Shown in pieces: positions 48,527-60,419 of a stretch of DNA of 64,000 nucleotides. The notes under the pieces were generated by a model. That model saw only the letters and a list, made by a program, of their open reading frames with translations. It had not been told where the DNA came from and did no database searches. Made by a program: the position numbers and the translations under genes. Every line of letters begins with the position of its first letter. Position 1 is the first letter of the stretch. The stretch comes from Jackrogersella multiformis (taxonomy: Eukaryota > Ascomycota > Sordariomycetes > Xylariales > Hypoxylaceae): the NCBI GenBank assembly GCA_902806575.1, contig CADCXD010000002.1, positions 1,550,001 to 1,614,000 on the forward strand. The letters run 5' to 3'.

Positions 48527-50072
48527 ATGTCGGTCGCCTCCAAGGTATGTCCTAACTTCCAGCCATTATTATCTACTTGGTCGCCTTGATTTTTCCTCTC
48601 TTGAGTTGCTATCATTTATCGCATTTCCCCTCGTCATCATACATCAATTGAGCTCTTCTTCCAAGACCGTGAAGCTAATTTATCAATTTATTAGAACCTG
48701 TTCGACCTCCTCGGTATGTGACCTCGCCGAATCCTTCCCCTCGGTGAAAATTTTGCAAAATTTTGCAAACCGGGAACCGCTGTTTGCTAACCCCGACCAA
48801 CGCCTTTAGGTAACGACGTGGAGGGAGATGAAGCGCCACCCGGCCCTGTGAAGACGGTCGACAAGACCACCATGCGCAGTACTAAGCGCAACGTCGAGCC
48901 CCAAGCCCCCGCGAAGCCTCTTGCCAACACCGGAGCTCGTCGTGCTGGTCCTGGAGGCAACGAGGGAGGTGAGTGTCACATGCACATAATGCAATTTTAT
49001 TATTATCAAGCTTTACTCTCGTCATTTGATATTTTAAACATTTTTATATTATTTATCTTATTGAACTTACCCCACTAACCTTTAATCAGCCTTCCGCGAC
49101 CGCAATGCCGGTGCTGCTAACAACCACCGTAAGCCCACGGATGAAGCTTCGCGAGGTGGTCCCCGAGGTGGCCGTGATGCTCGTGTGCGAGGAGGTGAGA
49201 CTTATTACAATATAGGGCCTTTGTAGAATAATACTTACTAACATAATGAAATAGGCCGCGGAGGTCGATTCCCTCGCGACCGCGACGACAGACACACTAG
49301 GGGTGTTGCAAGGTTAGTTTCCAGAAAAGAAAATACACTACTTACCTTTGCTCTGTGTTCTAACTGTATATATAGTGGCTCTGACAAGCAAGCCGCCCAG
49401 TCTTGGGGTGCTCAAGAAGGCAATGCCGAGCAGAAGGATGAGCAGGCTGGAGAGGAGATCGCTCAGACGGAACTGAAGGAATCTACTACTGAGGATGCTC
49501 AGGACGCTCCGGTCACTCCAGCCGAGCCTGAGGACAAACACGTGTCCTACACTGATTACCTCGCTCAACAAGCCGAGAAGAAGCTCGCTCTCGCCGAGGC
49601 TCTAGACATCCGCAAGCCCAACGAAGGCACCAAGGTTGATAAGAAATGGGCTAATGCTAAGGCCCTAACCAAGGAGAACGACGATGATTACGTCTCCGGT
49701 GTCGGTGGTAAGGTCAAGCGCGAGCGTGAGCGCAAGGCCAAGCAGCTTGTCGAGATCGACCAACGATACGTTGAGCCCGAGCGTACCCGAGGCGGACGCG
49801 GAGGACGTGGAGGCAACCGTGGTGGTGATCGCGGCGACCGCGGCGACCGTGGCGACCACCGCGACCGCGGCGACCGTGGAGACCGCGGCGACCGTGGCGA
49901 CCGTGCTGATCGTGGTGGTCCTCCCAGGGGCGAGGGTCGTGGCCGAGGTGGTCGTGGCCGAGGTGAACCCCGAGGTGAATCCCGTGGTGACTTCCGTGGT
50001 GGACGTGGCGGTGGCCGCGAGAACGCCGGGTTTGCCCTGAGCTCAGACGCCTTCCCTAGTCTAGGCGCTTAA
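48527..50072 (+). CDS. STM1: Stm1-like ribosome-associated RNA-binding protein
   Basis: Six exons: 48527-48544, 48695-48713, 48810-48968, 49090-49194, 49255-49312 and 49376-50072, 351 residues, with all introns GT-AG. The two tiny first exons (6 codons, then about 6) encode MSVASK and NLFDLLG, together the MS...NLFDLLGND start typical of the Stm1 N-terminal family. The middle has RGG-rich segments, then a Hyaluronan/mRNA-binding (HABP4/SERBP1) block around SYTDYLAQQ and KKWANAKALTKENDDDYVSG. The C-terminal third is a long GDRGDRGDR/RGG array and ends SSDAFPSLGA. In yeast, Stm1 clamps idle ribosomes and binds G-quadruplex nucleic acid, so a cytoplasmic ribosome-preservation role is expected here. 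The RGG arginines are likely methylation sites. Confidence 0.88.
49826..49920 (+). repeat. Coding tandem repeat (GDR units) in the STM1-like gene
   Basis: Degenerate 9-bp units GGCGACCGN encode repeated Gly-Asp-Arg, about ten units with one GDH variant. Silent third-base changes distinguish units, so the repeat is not freshly expanded. Confidence 0.8.
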
Positions 50073-50825
50073 GCGCACGGCATGCTTTCTAAGACTAAGG
50101 TTGCGGTAGAAAGTACATCATGTCTATTATGCAGCTTAGGTTTTCCATGATTTAGGCATTCTCAGGGGATCCAGTATAGCCAAATGGGGCTCATCGGTCG
50201 GAAACCTTCTGGCTATGAATATCCTGAGGATCGGATGATTTTCTCGCTATTCCGAATCAACAAAAGTTTCTTTCATATCCAAGATGGTGTGCAAAACAGT
50301 TGGCCGCTGAGCAGGTGTATGGGTCTCCGTGGCGGCTATTTCAATGGCTTGTATTTGGTAAAGGTCTCGGCCGCTTCTCGATTGCTAGTAATTTCTTCCT
50401 ATATTTCTATCCCTTCCATGGTCGCCAATTGTGATTTTTAACAACACGATCTTCTAATGTGACGTGAAACTTGGTAGCAGCAACGACAATGTTGCGAGTC
50501 ATACTTTCATGGGTTTCAGGTAACATCCATATACTCCGCTAGCTTTGTCCACGGATTGTTTTCTAAGGGACTTTTATGTCGATACCCATTGTGTTCGAAG
50601 ACATTGTCATTGTTCATGAACTCTTATTTGTTTTCCAGGGGTTATCATCCGTATAAATAGCACCGTGGTTCCGATGACTACAACTCCCTCATCACACCGA
50701 ATAGGTAAGCTTTCATACGAAGACATTGATTAGTATCACTTCTCACCTGTATTCGTGTGTATTATCTTATTTTAAACATAAATCCCGTTTTATTCTTCTC
50801 CGTTGTCTTTCTCTCACCCGATACC
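50073..50825. other. Intergenic region
   Basis: 3' flank of the STM1-like gene and promoter of the following acidic protein gene. Short frames only. Confidence 0.5.
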
Positions 50826-51512
50826 ATGAGTTCATATCTTAATATCTCTCCAGGCTCCAGCGAGAAGCTTTGCATGTCTTGCCACCTCATCCTCAACGTG
50901 GAGCGTCCGCCTACCTTCGTCGAACCCGGCGACGAGACGCCTTGCCCTCACTGCGGGGGGCCGATAGGCCCTTTGATCAGCGTGGAGGACCTGGACGGGG
51001 ACTGGGTCGGGGTCAACAGGGTTGGCGACGAACAAGAATGGGTCATGGTCGGTGCCGGCGACGACGAGTGGGTCGAGGTCGATAACGATGGGCACGTCGG
51101 CCTAAGCGACGGCGACGAGTCGTACGGCGACGCCGGCGAGGAGCTCTACACCACCGAGGAGGAGGATTCTAGCTCTAGCAACGAATCCCTCGACAAGCAA
51201 GCGTCCCCGCCAACCGGCGGGAACGGCAAAGGCACAACCGCCCACCGGAAACTCAAGCCGCTCCCCCGCCCCTCGCGATCGAAGTCGCCATCCATCGTGG
51301 TGCGAGGCGGGGGCGAGCGGGTAAGTGGAGAGCGCGCGTTCGGCACCGACGCGCTGACGCCCGGCCTGCAGATTGCGCGCCGGCTGGGCGTGCCGCCGCA
51401 CGGCCGCACGCGCTTCCACCCCTCGCCTTACTCCCCCGCGAAGCAAGGCTCCGAGGCCCCTTCTCTGAAGCTCGAGACGCCTGATGATGATGATGATGTT
51501 GATGTCGAGTAA
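50826..51512 (+). CDS. Acidic zinc-ribbon-like protein of unknown function
   Basis: Single exon, 228 residues, starting at MSSYLNISPG; the frame is open upstream but has no earlier ATG. I do not recognise the family. The N terminus has a CMSC ... CPHC pair of CxxC motifs about 25 residues apart (about residues 17-46), which could bind one zinc ion as a ribbon. Residues 50-125 are strongly acidic with spaced Trp residues (GDWVGV, QEWVMVG, DEWVEVD). A Ser/Pro/Arg-rich segment follows, then a tail of consecutive Asp residues ending DVDVE. Codon use and GC content are typical of an expressed gene. The WVxV repeats in the acidic part may be short interaction motifs. Confidence 0.65.
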   Translation: MSSYLNISPGSSEKLCMSCHLILNVERPPTFVEPGDETPCPHCGGPIGPLISVEDLDGDWVGVNRVGDEQEWVMVGAGDDEWVEVDNDGHVGLSDGDESYGDAGEELYTTEEEDSSSSNESLDKQASPPTGGNGKGTTAHRKLKPLPRPSRSKSPSIVVRGGGERVSGERAFGTDALTPGLQIARRLGVPPHGRTRFHPSPYSPAKQGSEAPSLKLETPDDDDDVDVE

Positions 51513-52249
51513 GTTGGGAGAGTCGTTTCAGTCTTTGGTCTTTTATTTACATAGAACTACACTACCCCCTTTACCCCTTTACCCCTGAGTAGGTACTTTT
51601 AGGTACTTTAGGTAGGTATCTAGGTAAGTAAGGTGAGTACTGTAGTGACAACGACCATCGAAGGCGTTGATTCCTTCTAATATACATAGCATTAGACATT
51701 AGATATGATTCGTATTACTTGCCGTGCTGCCTAATATTAGTTAGTCCTACTGCCGCTGGCGATGTTGTTCGTTTAATGAATTAAAAAAATTACTGCGTGT
51801 TAAAGTAAATTCAACCAGGTCTTTACCTAGAGATAATGATAAGTTGTAATATTGAGTCGTGCTGTTGCTTATGCCTGGCTTGATTCTTGATAATGTTCGG
51901 TCATTGACTACCTTTGTGTGACTATGTGCTCATGCTAATCATATTGGTTAGATAGAACGTCATGGCAAGGCATATGAAGGTGTTAAGAGCTATTGGCCTT
52001 TTTTGACTGGTATAAAATGTCGTTCAGAGATATATCTCGGGGCTTACCATAGTGCTCGGTGTGTACCGAGGTAGGGTTGGTAGGCTTGTGGAACTGTCCA
52101 ATGATCTGACAATTGAAGTCATGAATTTGATCGTAATGTTAATATGGTAGTTGAATGTGAGGGGACGAAAGCTCCATAGACAACGTCTATTATAAGACAT
52201 ATCCTAACGAACCATTCTATATTCCCAGCAACGACGTCAAAATTACCTC
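51513..52249. other. Convergent intergenic region before the PKS gene
   Basis: Between the 3' ends of the acidic-protein gene (+) and the PKS gene (-). An ACCTAGGT-type cluster lies at about 51590-51640. No gene is seen. Confidence 0.55.
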
Positions 52250-55200
52250 TCAACTCTGTTTAGATAAGTATTTACTCTTACCCGCCGCCTGTCTACCCAA
52301 TACCTCGATACTGTTGTTTGCTAGAATATCGAAGACCGATATATCAGCCTCCATATCGTTCGCGAACCAGAAACGAAGCTCCACTGCTACCAGAGAATCA
52401 ACTCCATACGAGTGCGCCGGCCTCGTCGTATCGATGTCTTCTGGCGGCACCGAGAGGGCCTGTGAGAGTCTTTTTGCTAGCGCAGTGGCGATGATGGCCC
52501 CCGCATCATCCAAGCTTTCTATGTTCCGAAGCAGGACGCCGTAATCGACTTTGTCCTTCGTGTTTCGAGTCTTGACGTTGAGATCCCGGTGACTCTGGAC
52601 GATATGACAGTAGAGGGGCCGTTTCAAGTGTGGAAGGTCATTAGCGTCTTGCTCTCTCTCGTTCTTGGATGCGCCGACCGCGCTGATTATTTGTGTGGAC
52701 CAGGGCGACGAGAGTGTCCGTGCCGGATTGCACGCCCAGTTGATCACGCTGTGAAGCTCTTCCTCGTGAAGTACCTGCAGCCCCCTTTTCCCCCACCTGT
52801 CCGCGATGTCGGTGTGTTCGGCGGCGTAGCCGACTCCTGTGACTACGCCGACATCGAGTGAAATACACTTCTCCCCTAACGACCACCTATGCCTAGCAAA
52901 AGCATCCTGGAAGGTGGAGGCCGCGTTGTACTGGGACTGTCCGCTCGACCCTATCATACCCCCGGAAGATGAGAGGATAACGAAGAAGTCCATGTTTCGA
53001 GGTAGTAAAGTATGGAGATTCCAAGTCCCCTTTACTTTGGGATTGAGCACTTCTTTCCATTCCTCCAGGCTCATGTTCTGGAGCAATCGGTCCTGTAAGA
53101 GTGAAAATGAGTACGTATTTCAAGAAGTGACAAATCATCGACACATACCTTGAGCACCATGGATCCCTGTATGCATCCTTTTACGGGAGGCATAGCCTTA
53201 GCAGCGCTTTTGAGTGCTCTGTCCAGTGATCCGGAATCGCTAACATCACACTGAGGGGTCGCTACATTTACACCTTGAGTATGGAGTTCCTCGAGGAGCT
53301 CTACCGACTTCTTTGAGGTTGGCCCGGAACGCGACAGGAGCACGAGGTGCCTTGCGCCACGACTTGCAAACCACTTGGTAAGGCTCCTTCCAATTCCTCC
53401 CAGACCGCCAGCTATCACGTAGCTTGCGTTTGGGTCGAAATAATATTCTAGGTCGGGACTCGGGATAAGGGGAATTTCTGCCTCTACCTCCCAATCGATG
53501 ACGGCTTTCCCCATGTGCTGCCCCGTCTGCAGGAAGCGAATCGCCGACTCAAATTCCGCCCTCGAAAATACGGTCACCGGCTGCGGAGGCGAGAGGATGC
53601 CTGCGGAGATTAGACCTTCTAGCTCTGTCCTCATCCGTGTCATAAGATCCGGATCATATTTCTCGACGGTTGGTAAATTGACCGAATGGTAAGATACGTT
53701 CTTGGAAAATTGATACATCGGGAGATTCTGAGCAGTGTGAATATCCCTTTTGCCGATCTCGACGAACCGTCCCAGAGGGGCTAATATCCGCCAAGATTCC
53801 GTCAGACCTTCGCCAGACAACGAGTTGAGAACTACATCAACACCTTTACCATGAGTTAAGTGCATAATCTGATGCCCGAAGGCAAGGTTTCGGCTATAGA
53901 AAACCCGATTGTCTGGGATGTCGTAGAGATCCTGGAGGAGTCTTTTCTTTTCTTCTGAGCTTACTGTTGCGAAAATGTCTGCCCCTATGTGCTTCGCTAG
54001 TTGGATCGCCGTCTGTCCGACGGCCCCGGCTGCTGAGTGAATCAATATCGATTCCCCTTTCCGTAGGCGTCCGAGATAATGAACGCCATAGACTGCAGTA
54101 AGGTAGACGGCAGGGAATACCTCGGTGAATGAGGTCAAATCTGGAATCCGCATTATCTTGTTTTCCTTACTGCGAACGAATGTTCTAAAGGTGTCTGTCC
54201 CCGCACAGCAAACCCGGTCGCCTGGGCGAAATGTAGTCACTGAGAGGCCTATGCGCCGCACAATACCGGCGCATTCGTAGCCGATGCTATCGCCCACCAT
54301 TTGTCCTAGCGAGATCATGACGTCTGTGAAGTTAATGCCAGTCGCTTTTACTTGGATTTCGACTTCATCATCTTCCAAAGGTTTACTGGTGCTTTCGTCT
54401 CGGGCAAAATGGAAGCTATCGAGATAGCCGGTCGTAAATCGCACTTCCAGCGCCTCGTCTGAGTTTTTTCCAACACTGGCATTAACAAGCTCCTGCTTGC
54501 CCGTCTGGTGATAGACATAGTTGTCGATATCGGTCGCCTCCACCACTCGCGGAATCAACATGATTCCTTCTGACTGCAAGTAATCGGACTCCCATTGGTC
54601 ATTATCGTGTACAAGCAAGCTCTCATATACCCTTTGAAACGAGTCCGCTGTTGTTAGAAGGTCTTCTATTTCAATGTTCGTAAAGCGCAGTCCGTGTTGT
54701 TCTTGCATGATAGCTCGACCAAACCCGGAAGCCATGGCATTTTCTGGATGCCGTGCGTTTGCTCCGGCTCCCCTCGTCAGCCAGTATACTAGGCTCGCGG
54801 ATTCGACAATCCTCTTGAGGTCCGAAAAGTAGACCTCATCCATTGAATTTAGAAATGACTTTTCTTCCAGGTCCAGTAAAGATATACACACGTCGTGTTG
54901 GCTGCTTGGTGACAACACTGATCGGGGATCAACTATATCGCAGGCAGATACGCCTTTCAACTTCATATACGCGTCGATCTCATTAGCTGCTTTACTTTGG
55001 AGCTGCGTAGATGCTAAGATCATGACTCGGCTCGATACACAATGTTCTTTGGTCTTAACAGGAGCTACCTTCGAGACTAAGAAGTTGAGTGTGTGGTGGT
55101 CCACATCTGTATGATCGGGGATGGCAAGCTCAAGGCCGGTGAAGCCATTTTGTTGGAGACACTGATCCCATTCCGATAGCGAGTAAAGAGGACTTAATGC

Positions 55201-58200
55201 TCGATCATCCTCCGTCCCTCTCCACCAACCCGGAAGGGTACCCCAGATGCAATTGGACACCGTACTATCTTTGTTCGTCACTTCGACGAGGACTAAATAG
55301 CCACCGGGCCTCAAGAGACGTTTTGCGTGTTGCAGAGTGTCGCTTATGTTGGCGGTTGCATGGAGCACCATTGCAGCCAGGACTAGGTCGTAACTCCCAG
55401 GATGGAATCCTTGCTGGGCAGGATCTTGTTCAATGTCGAGGGTCTTGAATATTATACGACCAATGTGATCTGCGAAACGATCTCTCGCCCTCTCGAAGAA
55501 GCTTGGGGATATGTCCGTGAACGTATAGGTGCTATACCTTGGATTCTCCTGAGAGCACCCTTCTTTTTCCTTCGAATGGAGGCTAGACAATACCGGATGC
55601 GTGACACTACCAGTCCCTGCTCCTATTTCCAGAATATCCATATTCGGATTTTTGTGCGATATAAGCTTTATAAAAGCTGCTACACGCTTCCCTGAAATGT
55701 CAAATATGTCGTCGGTATAGAGATCCCTAGCTAGTCCCTGGTTGAATAGCAAATCTAAGGGGTCAATCTCCTCTCGGATTATCTTTCCGAGCTGCGAGGA
55801 GAAAAGGTAAATAGCTCGCTCGACCTGCCCTTGTTCGGAAAATTGGTGAAGATAGCTTTCGCGATTGTCGGCAGTGAAGTTTTTTTTGTACGCTGATCCT
55901 AGGAGGGGACTCTGGTCGTCAATGCTCCCGACGTGACGGCGAACCCAGGCAACATACTTTTGGAGGTGGGGAGTAGAGCTTTGATAATCCTGAGAGTCCA
56001 ACTCCTGAAGTGCTTGCCTCATGTGATGGAGACAGACTATGTCCCGGGAGGGTTTCCAGTCAATGCAGACCGGCACTTCCTGAAGACAGTACCTTTCCTT
56101 CTGCAATTGGCTGAGCAATTCAACGTCTGGTTTCCACTCAAGTCTGTAGAAGATGTTGCGCCTCTCCGATGGTGTGTATCGTAAATCAGTTACAGTCGTC
56201 GCTCGGTAGCCGCTGATAGATAGAGCGGGTTCTAACGTTGTTGAGTCCAAAGCAACAATGCTGGTATACATGTCTCGAATTGCAACTCGATCCTTCTTGG
56301 CCGCCACTCGAAGCTTAGCATTCGGTTTTCTTAACACTAGCTCGTTGGATATCCAGACCTCCCGAAATTCTGTTGGAGCCTGCTGTGGAACTACGATGTT
56401 GCCACCCTTGCTGCTTAATGCCGCGGCTGTTTGCAATACGCCGTCCAGAGCTGTAGGATGAATCACATATTCATTGTTGACGACCCCATTCGACGTTTTG
56501 GCAATCCATTCATCCAGCACTATGGTTCCACCCGTGTAATTTCCAGCTGGATCATAGACGATATCCTGCAGTGTTTGGAATGCGGGGCCGAACTCATACC
56601 CGATCAGCTTGGCTGTGTTGTAGAAATGGTCCTGTGCCGTGACTGCGGTGCAATTACTGAGGAGTTCATCGAGCCTGGTTCGCATGCTATGACGGGCTTT
56701 CAATGCATCCTCCTCGGGGGCATATATACCCCTGGATTCTTCAACGTATTCTGTGATAACAATACCGGCGAAACAGTCTTGCCACTCCTTGCCAGACAGA
56801 GAAGATAGACAGAATTCTCTACACTCGATCGACGAAATGCCAGTCGTTGAAGTATTCTTCTGATTTTGCATGTAGAGTTGAACCTCTAGTCCTTCTGAAC
56901 TAGCTGGGATTACGAGAGCTTTAAGTACGGCGACATGCCTAAAGCGATATCCGCGGATCGTGGACCCAGGTTTTGAGATGCCTCGGGCAGCCTCAACAAC
57001 CATTGCCAGCATCCCGGCCGCAGGGAAGAGAATTGAACCATTCAACTAAACCTATATGAGCGACGATGCATAAGAGCGTGTCGAAGATCTTACCTTATGG
57101 TCTTGGAGCCAGGGAAGATCGGAGACCCGAAGTGTATGTCTCCACTTGGGTCTAAGTGAGTTCCAGTCGGTAGACGGGACTCCAAGTAACTCGTGGCGGA
57201 TACTAGTACGTTGTAGGTAATTTCTGAAAAGTCTGCTTTCTAGCCAGTATCTTTCTGAATGGTTGAATGGGTACTTGGGTAGGTCTATTAGCATCCTCGC
57301 AGGTCTGATGAGCGCGTGACTGTTGACTTTTTCTAAGTCCACCGGGTATCCCGCAACAAAAAGCTTCCCAGCCAGGTTTAGCATCGTCTGTACAGAATCC
57401 GAGTCATTTCGGAGAGTAGACTCATACAAAATTTCTTCAGTGTTGGCCACTGACTCTTTCACTGGCCTCCGGAGTGCGGCATGCGGTCCGATTTCGAGGT
57501 AAAAGTCCTTTTGGCTCCTTGCTGAAACCTCTGAAGCCGACGAGCGAAGGGCTTCGACTGCTTCAGAGAACCTCACAGTAGAGACAAGATTCTGAATCCA
57601 ATATTCCGGACGACAAAATTGCGTAGGCGAGATGAGGTTGCCTGTGACAGAAGATGCCACGAACGGCGTCTTTTCCAGGATTGGGGACAAAGGCCCGCGT
57701 ATCGAGTGGAGTACGTCACGGTATTCTTCTTCGATAACTCGCATGTATCCAGAGTGATAAGCAACTGGAATTCTTAACTTCCGTGCAAAAACCTTGTCTT
57801 CGTCAAGTAGGTGTTTGAGACGATCAATGGATGTTTCCAGCCCAGTTACTGTCGTATTACATGGACTATTTTTGCATCCGATCGACAGTCTTGGCCCTTC
57901 GCTACTCTGGCTGAGCTGATCAAGATACGGATGGAGCTCTGCTTCGGACAGTTGAACAGACATCATCGCCCCACGATCTGTAGGACCTACCAACGTAAGT
58001 CGAGACGTAAGAGCCCCGCGGAAGTATGCAATTGTCCAAGCAGACTCTCTAGAGATAGAGCCAGCACAGTATGCTGCCGCGATCTCGCCAGAAGAATGAC
58101 CCGCTACACCCCAGGGGCGTATGTTCCAGTAGACAAGAAGCTCAACTAATGCAACTTGCAAAGCGGTGCATATTGGCTGTGCCAGTGCAGGATCGTCTAG

Positions 58201-60419
58201 TCTATAAGATGTGTCGTTCGATCTCCTTAATTCATCCAAGAGTGACCAGTCACTTCCTAGGGAGCGAAAGTAGTCTGTCGCCTTTGTCAAGCTATCACTA
58301 AAGGATGGGTAGCAGAGAAGTTCAAGACCCATTCTTGCCCATTGCGCTCCCTGACCGGTGAAAATAAAGTGCAGCTTCGGGGTGACGGAAGACCGGGAAG
58401 GCTTTGGTACATTCTGTAATCTTACTCGTAGCTCCTCAATCGACCCTGCCAGGATGTAAGTCTTCCAGGGGTGAATAGTCCTCTTATTGGAAAGGGTATA
58501 AGCGAGATCCTGAAGATAGTTTGGTGATTTGCTTTGGTGAGCTCCGTCTGAGAGATAATTAATATACGTAGCTCCAAATCGTGCAAGTCCGGCTTCATCC
58601 GCGGCAGACCAGACAAACAGGTAGACATTCGTCTTGATACCGTCATTATTTTTCTCGCGCTTCGGTTCATCGTCACCTTCATGACTGCTTTGTACACTCT
58701 TCTCATTGTGACCAGTTTGTTGATTCAACTCAAACCTAGGTGGCTCCGCCACTGTAGAGTGCTCCGCTTTCATATTTCTCTCCCGTAGGAAGTTGTAAGC
58801 GTCATCCAGTACGACATGTGCATTCGAACCACCGTATCCAAAAGAGTTAACCGATGCTCGTCGAAGGCCAGGAACAGGCCAGGGCCTGGATTTCTTGGGG
58901 AACTGGAGGTGCAAATTTCGTGCCTGTATCCTGTGATTCAAAGTCTGGAACCCTGCATTCGGCGGAATGATTCCCTTCTCAAGGCAGAGGATCACTTTGA
59001 TGATACCAGCTATACCTGCCGTTGCCTCCAAGTGCCCGATATTGGACTTGAGTCTCAATCTTATCAGCTTCGGACGCTACCAAATCCAGAGTAATATAAG
59101 GGAGAGGGGGGGACCAACCCACCTTTACCGCCCCTACGTACATGGGGTCCTGTTGACTCCGATATTTCCCAAAGACCGATTCGATTGCTCTCGCTTCAAT
59201 GGGATCGCCTAGTGTCGTGCCGGTACCGTGAGCCTCAAAAAGACGTGTAGTATGGAGGTCAAGCCCCGCAGTCTCGTAGGCTGTACGTATCTGTTCCTCT
59301 TGAGCTTCCGGGCTAGGCTGAGTTATCCCTGGTGTCCGGCCGTCTTGGTTTGTTACGGTGGAGCGGATCACTGCTCGAATCGTGTTGCCATCAGCCACCG
59401 CGTCCGCCAGACGCTTCAGCACCAATACGCCAAACCCCTCTCCTTTTGCATAGCCGTTACCTCGTTCATCGAAGCTATGGCAGACGCTGTCGGGTGACAT
59501 GAACTGTAGGGTTGATAAAGATATCGCGCTCGACAGGGGTTCAAGGTAAAGTTGCGATCCACAGACAAGACCCTTGATTTCGAATCAGTCAATTATATAT
59601 CATACATAGGTATGTATCCAAACTTAGTCTGACCATATCTGATTCACGGGTACGAATACACTGGCATGCGAGGTGGAGGGCTACCATGCTGCTGGAGCAA
59701 GCCGTCTCGACTGTCATACTAGGACCTCTTAAGTCATAGAACCAGCTCAGTCGGTTGGATAGGATTGCACTTCCAGTACCCGTCGCTTTGTACATCGGCT
59801 GGATTTCTTCGTCGCCCTCAAAGAATTTACTATAGTCAACTCCAGTGCAGCCAACATGTACGGAAGTCTTAGACCCTGCAACGTGCCGTATTGACAAGCC
59901 AGCTACACAGATCGTTTCAGCAACAGTATATAAGTGCTGATATGGGATAAGTGATGACCATACCATTCTCAAGAGCGTGATAAGACGTTTCTAAGAGGAT
60001 TCTCTGCTGTGGATCCATGCTGACTACTTCGGAGGGGTTCATAGAGAAGAATGGCGCATCAAACGCCGCAACATCTTCCGTCAAGAAGAAGCCTCCTCGG
60101 GCGTTGATCTGCATAATCTTGAGTTTCTCTCTCCTTTCGAACGAAAAAGTGACATCCGTACCGTGCCCGGGTGAGAAGCTTGAGGATGGTAAAAGCCATC
60201 AATATTAAACCGGTCGGGAGGTACTTCCGTCATAACAGATCTCCCTTCGTTCAGGATGTTCCAGAATCCATCAGAAGACGTAGCATCTCCTGGAAACTGC
60301 ATCGAGAAGCCGATGATGGCAATGGGCTCAAGCAAGTCTCCGTTGAGAGTAGATGCCCCGGCGGGGGGACCATCATTATTAACGGATTCGGAGTCATTGG
60401 TTGCTGTAAAGTCAGACAT
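52250..60419 (-). CDS. Highly reducing iterative type I polyketide synthase
   Basis: Seven exons on the minus strand: 60419-60162, 60108-59964, 59902-59634, 59572-59123, 59046-57094, 57045-53149 and 53092-52250, 2604 residues. Introns are 48-76 bp; the third has an unusual donor, GTCAGA, chosen because it keeps RESDM...LVCGSQL continuous. Domain order: ketosynthase (Cys203 in TACSSS, EAHGTGT, KSNIGH); acyltransferase (GHSSGE, about 690); dehydratase (HxxxGxxxxP at His1024, with the DxxxQ motif downstream); C-methyltransferase (LEIGAGTG, about 1496); enoylreductase (about 1930-2240, HSAAGAVGQ near 2030); ketoreductase (GGLGGIG near 2237, Tyr2379 in SQYNAAS); and acyl carrier protein (Ser2557 in GVDSL). 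All signature residues are present, so the enzyme should make a reduced, methyl-branched polyketide. There is no thioesterase or reductase release domain, so release needs a partner. The product cannot be predicted. Confidence 0.93.

Noticed and set aside
59582..59634. Alternative donor GTATGA for the third PKS intron
   Set aside because: It would give an unusually short intron and add residues (VRLSLDTYL) that interrupt the conserved ESDM-LVCG ketosynthase segment. The GTCAGA donor preserves the motif and phase.
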